DNA of 64,000 nucleotides. Source: Ziziphus jujuba (taxonomy: Eukaryota; Streptophyta; Magnoliopsida; Rosales; Rhamnaceae). Below are positions 60,353-64,000 of this stretch, piece after piece. Positions within the stretch are counted from its first letter, which is position 1, and every line of letters begins with the position of its first letter. A program made the translations under genes and the position numbers. The notes below the pieces were generated by a model. It was not told where the DNA came from. It worked only from the letters and a program-made list of their open reading frames with translations, and did no database searches. The stretch is from positions 20,507,501 to 20,571,500 of the forward strand of contig NC_083390.1 of assembly GCF_031755915.1 (NCBI RefSeq), given 5' to 3'.

Positions 60353-60722
60353 GTGGTTTCTCCCCGTATAGTATTTTCTCCCCGTAAAGTGTCAATGAAA
60401 ACATGAAAACATACGCGGAGAAATAGAAATTTTATATTTGTTATGTATTGTATTGGCTCAGCTCACCGGAGAATTAAAAATTTTATATTTGTTGATTCAC
60501 GCCCCGCAATTCTTGTGGAACCCACCAACATCTTGGTGGGCGTGAATCAACAAATATAAAATTTTGGTTCCACAACATCTTGGTGGGCGTGAATCAACAA
60601 ATATAAAATTTTTAATTCTCCGGTGAGCTGAGCCAATACATAACAAATATAAAATTTCTAATTCTCCGCGTATGTTTTCATTGACACTTTACGGGGAGAA
60701 AATACTATACGGGAGAAACCAC
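60353..60722. repeat. Large inverted repeat upstream of SMP copy C
   Basis: Arms at 60353-60505 and 60585-60722 are near-perfect reverse complements (for example GTGGTTTCTCCCCGTATAG on the left against its complement on the right), with a spacer of about 80 bases. Part of the arm (GGCTCAGCTCACCGGAGAAT) also occurs as a direct repeat at about 60239-60300, and the spacer holds a further direct repeat of the GGGCGTGAATCAACAAATAT block. A transcript through it would fold into a hairpin of about 140 bp. Confidence 0.85.
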
Positions 60723-61017
60723 ATAGAAAAAATTTCTAATTCTTCCGTGCCTCTTTCTATCGAGGACTCATACGGTTATTAATTAACGTTGAATAAGCTG
60801 TTGGATATTCAATGTGGGACCAGATGTTTAAATTCTTTTTACTGTTGCAAAACTCGATAACATCTGCTTATGCATAAGATTGTTTACAAATTTTTAAGAA
60901 TTATAAATCGTGAAAAATTGCATTTTGTAACAATTTTTACTACATTTCTTTTTCCAATCAAAAAATAAATGACGAAAGTTGTTCAATCCCAGGTTGTACA
61001 TGTTAATGTTTAGCGGT
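60723..61017. other. Intergenic
   Basis: Matches 21330-21540 and 31180-31400. No gene. Confidence 0.5.
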
Positions 61018-61265
61018 TCAAGGCGAAACACCAAGAAAAGAGCTTAGTTTTAGACATAATTCTAGTGTGATCTGGATTTTGAGGATGAGGTAATTCTTTA
61101 TCTGTGCGGTTGCTGCAACGACAGAGACAAATAAAGAAACAAAAAAGAACACCATAGTGGTATAATGCGTATCAAATGGTGAGACATTCCATCCTTCGTA
61201 CATAACTGTAGCAAGCCAATCAAAGTAATCATCAAAATGACAAAAATGTTGTTGGTGAAAATAAC
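61018..61265 (-). pseudogene. SMP N-terminal fragment
   Basis: Reads NNIFVILMITLIGLLQ, then in another frame MYEGWNVSPFDTHYTTMV and a VAAT helix, and stops near the FSWCF-type junction at 61018. The start codon is not preserved, at least one base is lost after LLQ, and the C-terminal half is missing. It is the A/B/C subtype. Confidence 0.75.
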
Positions 61266-63244
61266 AAATTGATATGAAAATGGTCAATGGAAAAATTAGA
61301 CGAGGTATTAAAATATTGAAAACGTATTATTATTAAATCTAGAATGTATTATTATATTAGAAAGGTGTATATTTGAGGATCTAGTTTATATAGTTTATGT
61401 AAAAAAAATTTAATCATAAATTTTATTTTTATAATTTATGTGGAAAAAAAATTTATCAAACCGCTAATAAATTTTTTATTATAATTTATAAACATTTATG
61501 ATAATATATTTATTTTTTAAAATTCAAAGTAAATTTTTTTAGAGCAGTTAAAAATTTTAACTTTTCTATTTTAATTTTAATTTTTTAAAATATTTATTAA
61601 TTTGTAGATAAATATCTATTAATATATATATATATATATAATATCTATTAAAATATATATATTTCGTGGGCCTGGAAGTGGAAAAGTGATTGCAAGTACG
61701 GGTTGGTTCCGTAAATATTTCCCTCCAAAGCCACAAGTTTGACGACGAGGTGCTTTGCCACTGCAACGAAAAACCCAAATTGCCACTGCCAAAGCAGTAT
61801 TTTCGATTTTGCCATTGCCGCTTTGTCTCCGCGACTATTTTCAACTTTGCCATTACCACAATGTCACTGCGGCCCTACGCAGCCTTTCGGGATCTGCGAC
61901 GGAAGCATAACGAACATTCTTCCCTTTCTAACATGTGGGGCCAGCTTTTCTCATTGGAACTAATGTTCCACGTGGCTCTGAGGATCATTTGTAAGTTTTC
62001 TCATCCTTTTCCCACCACCATCTAAGGAATGTCAACAGAACCAAATAAGATTGATTTTTAAAATATCATCTTTATTTCTATGAGAAATTTATCATCTGTG
62101 GTTTTTTTAATTTTTTTATATATGGAGCGAAAATAGAGATTTTGTAGGACGAAGGTGGAACGAAATGGTTTTTTCTATTTTTAATTAATATATATATATA
62201 TATTATTTCTAAATAAATTAATTATTATGGTCTTGCAGGAATGATTTTGGAAAATCTAAAGAGTCAATCTTGTTTTCCACAATGCAATGAGTTTTAGCAA
62301 GATCATGTTTAATTATTAACAGAATATCATGATGCTGACTAAAAAAAAAAAGAAAAACAAATGCACATACTTCGGCCAGCTCTTTTTTTTTTTTCGTTGA
62401 ATGATGACAAATGTGTGAGGAAATTAAAATAAACAATTATATATTCTAGGCAGTTTTGCCGCAGTGACCAAATGCATATATATCTATATATAAATAGTTT
62501 TGTCATGGAGACAAAGATTTCATAGAATTAAAGGGGATTAAACAAGTATAATTCAATAAATGAATCGGATGTAAAATATAAAATTAAAATATTTTGTAAG
62601 GATAAAAATAAATAGAAGAAATGCAATAAAGAAGAAATGCTATGATCCAATCACTAAAGAAGAAATGTTTTAAAATTATTATTTTGGAAAAAAAAGAAGG
62701 AAAAATTGGATTAGAATTATTTGTTATAGGGGCAAAATAAAAAATGAAAAATAAAAAGTAAGAAAATGAAATAATTAGAAGAAAGGAAAAATAGAAAATG
62801 GAAAGTAATAAAATAGAATTTCAGAAAATCAACAGCTTTCCATCTTGCTAACTCAAGCTGGTCGCCCATTCCTAAATGTCAGCTGCCCAGACCCCCAATC
62901 CCAATCCGCAAACCCCAAACCCCAAACGCCTCCCCACAAACGGAAAAGTAAAGAACAAAATGTCTGATTTAGAGCAATAGCAGAGAAAACTTTTACAAGA
63001 ACAGAAAAACAAGAAGGAAAGAGAGATCCAGTAGCACAAGGAGCTCAACTGTGTTGTTGCAGCAGGTGGCGCCGACGGTGAGCAGCAGGTGGCGGTGAAG
63101 GCTTAAGCAGCAGCTGCAGATGGCAGCAGTGTGTGTCAGGGCAAGAAGAAAATGAAATAAGGGGTTACAAGGGTAGGGATGTTTTGTTAAATTGGGAATA
63201 ATAAAAAAATAAAAAATAAAAAATAATAAAAAATAAAAAAAATT

Positions 63245-63275
<31 letters not shown>

Positions 63276-63627
63276 CTACCAGGCCGGGGTATTTATTCCT
63301 TAGGCTCGGCCTGGCTCCGAATCGGTTTTTCATCTAAAGCCCCGAGCCCGCCCCATCATTCCGATTTTTTAGGGAAAAATCGCCCCGTTAGGGGCGATGT
63401 ACTACGACTTTCGGGATGTGCGGGGTAAATTGCCATTCTTACCACCATCCAATCTTCTCTCTCTCTCCTCATCACACTTTTCATCAATCCATGTTTTTGT
63501 GCTTTTCCCCTTTGGGTTTATACTACTTCCTCATTATCATTATAATAATATTATTATATATTATATATGACTTGTATGAAGTTACTATTCAGTTCTTTTT
63601 ATTTTATATTTTTTGAAAGAAAAAAAA
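61266..63627. other. AT-rich intergenic with two GC-richer islands
   Basis: No gene is supported. 61670-62030 is GC-richer, with a 111-codon plus frame of no recognisable domain. 62860-63130 is CA/GCAG-rich. 63275-63425 is GC-rich and contains a perfect 8-bp stem with a 4-base loop (63379-63398). (TA)n lies at about 61625-61640 and 63248-63274. Confidence 0.45.
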
Positions 63628-63765
63628 ATATAAGAACTCCATACAGACGAAAACAACACAAAAGATTATCATAGTTGTAGGATGTGTATCAAAAGCAAAA
63701 ACATTCTTTCCTTGATACTTCAACAAAATGGCCACTAGAGACACTATAATCTTATTCAAATCCAT
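63628..63765 (-). pseudogene. SMP N-terminal fragment, long-tail subtype
   Basis: Starts MDLNKIIVSLVAILL at 63765, then jumps to KYQGKNVFAFDTHPTTMI because about eight codons of the first helix are missing in frame. It ends at CVVFVCMEFLI, where similarity stops. Closest to 39026-39463. Confidence 0.75.
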
Positions 63766-64000
63766 CCTCAACTTTAAGCAGTTGGAAAATTTTACGCAGT
63801 TGGGAAATTTTACAAGATATTATCTTTTGTAAATTCAAATTTTACAAGATAGTATTATCTTTTGTTTTGTTTATACTTTTTAATTTGAAGACATTTCTCA
63901 TGTTTTTGTTCATATTACTTTTTAATTTGAAGACAGACCTTTAGATCCATAACACATTGTTAGATCCATAAGATCTCTAATGAAAATGACCTTTCTCAAA
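63766..64000. other. Upstream flank of the last SMP fragment
   Basis: Resembles 11930-12010 (GGGAAATTTTACAAGA-type blocks). No gene before the window end. Confidence 0.4.

Noticed and set aside
61690..62025. 111-residue frame in a GC-richer island
   Set aside because: No domain, no homologous copy in the window and no splice or promoter support.
62908..62945. Telomere-like CAAACCCCAAACCCC sequence
   Set aside because: Not the plant telomere unit CCCTAAA and too short.
1..64000. tRNA, rRNA, CRISPR or prokaryotic operon structure
   Set aside because: None seen. The tandem repeats are direct duplications without regular spacers, and gene structure is eukaryotic.

Overview
This window looks like nuclear DNA from a eudicot plant, and a woody rosid would fit. 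It is AT-rich, with long homopolymer and (TA)n tracts. It has spliced genes with GT-AG introns and several classes of plant transposon. The two gene families I can name are plant families: RETICULATA-RELATED (RER, DUF3411, plastid) and the GlcAT14/DUF266 beta-glucuronosyltransferases. The species cannot be fixed from the sequence alone.

The window is mostly a tandemly and segmentally amplified cluster of one cassette, read on the minus strand: (i) a small intronless gene for a protein of about 145-153 residues with about four membrane helices, from a family I do not recognise (called SMP here); (ii) an RER5/6-like gene; (iii) the 3' exons of a GlcAT14-like gene. Intact SMP genes lie at 20460-20921, 30029-30484, 39026-39463 and 59681-60142. 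Broken SMP copies lie at about 575-917, 11452-11915, 25613-26092, 34855-35287, 61018-61265 and 63628-63765. RER copies (17490-19521, 26986-29073, 56178-58313, and a remnant at 52821-52978) and GlcAT14 copies (14225-15060, 23752-23990, 32999-33262, 47947-48840, 53839-54132) are all broken. Three RER copies share the same two frameshifts, so a gene that was already dead was amplified along with living SMP genes.

Layout: 1-13.3 kb is a segment (SMP pseudogene, TIR element, exon-like block, SMP pseudogene) split by a decayed Ty1/copia element at 3248-9985. 13.4-21.3 kb is cassette A (GlcAT14, RER, SMP). 21.3-30.6 kb is cassette B, with a solo LTR. 31-40.7 kb is a second copy of the first segment and lacks the copia element. 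40788-47368 is a CACTA (En/Spm-like) transposon. 47.4-60.8 kb holds GlcAT14, an RER remnant, a second partial GlcAT14 and cassette C, followed by a large inverted repeat just upstream of the last intact SMP gene. 61-64 kb holds two SMP fragments in AT-rich DNA.

The paralogous segments provide unoccupied sites for the copia and CACTA insertions, which orders the events: duplication first, transposon insertion later. The main signal is the contrast between four open SMP reading frames and the decay of nearly everything around them.
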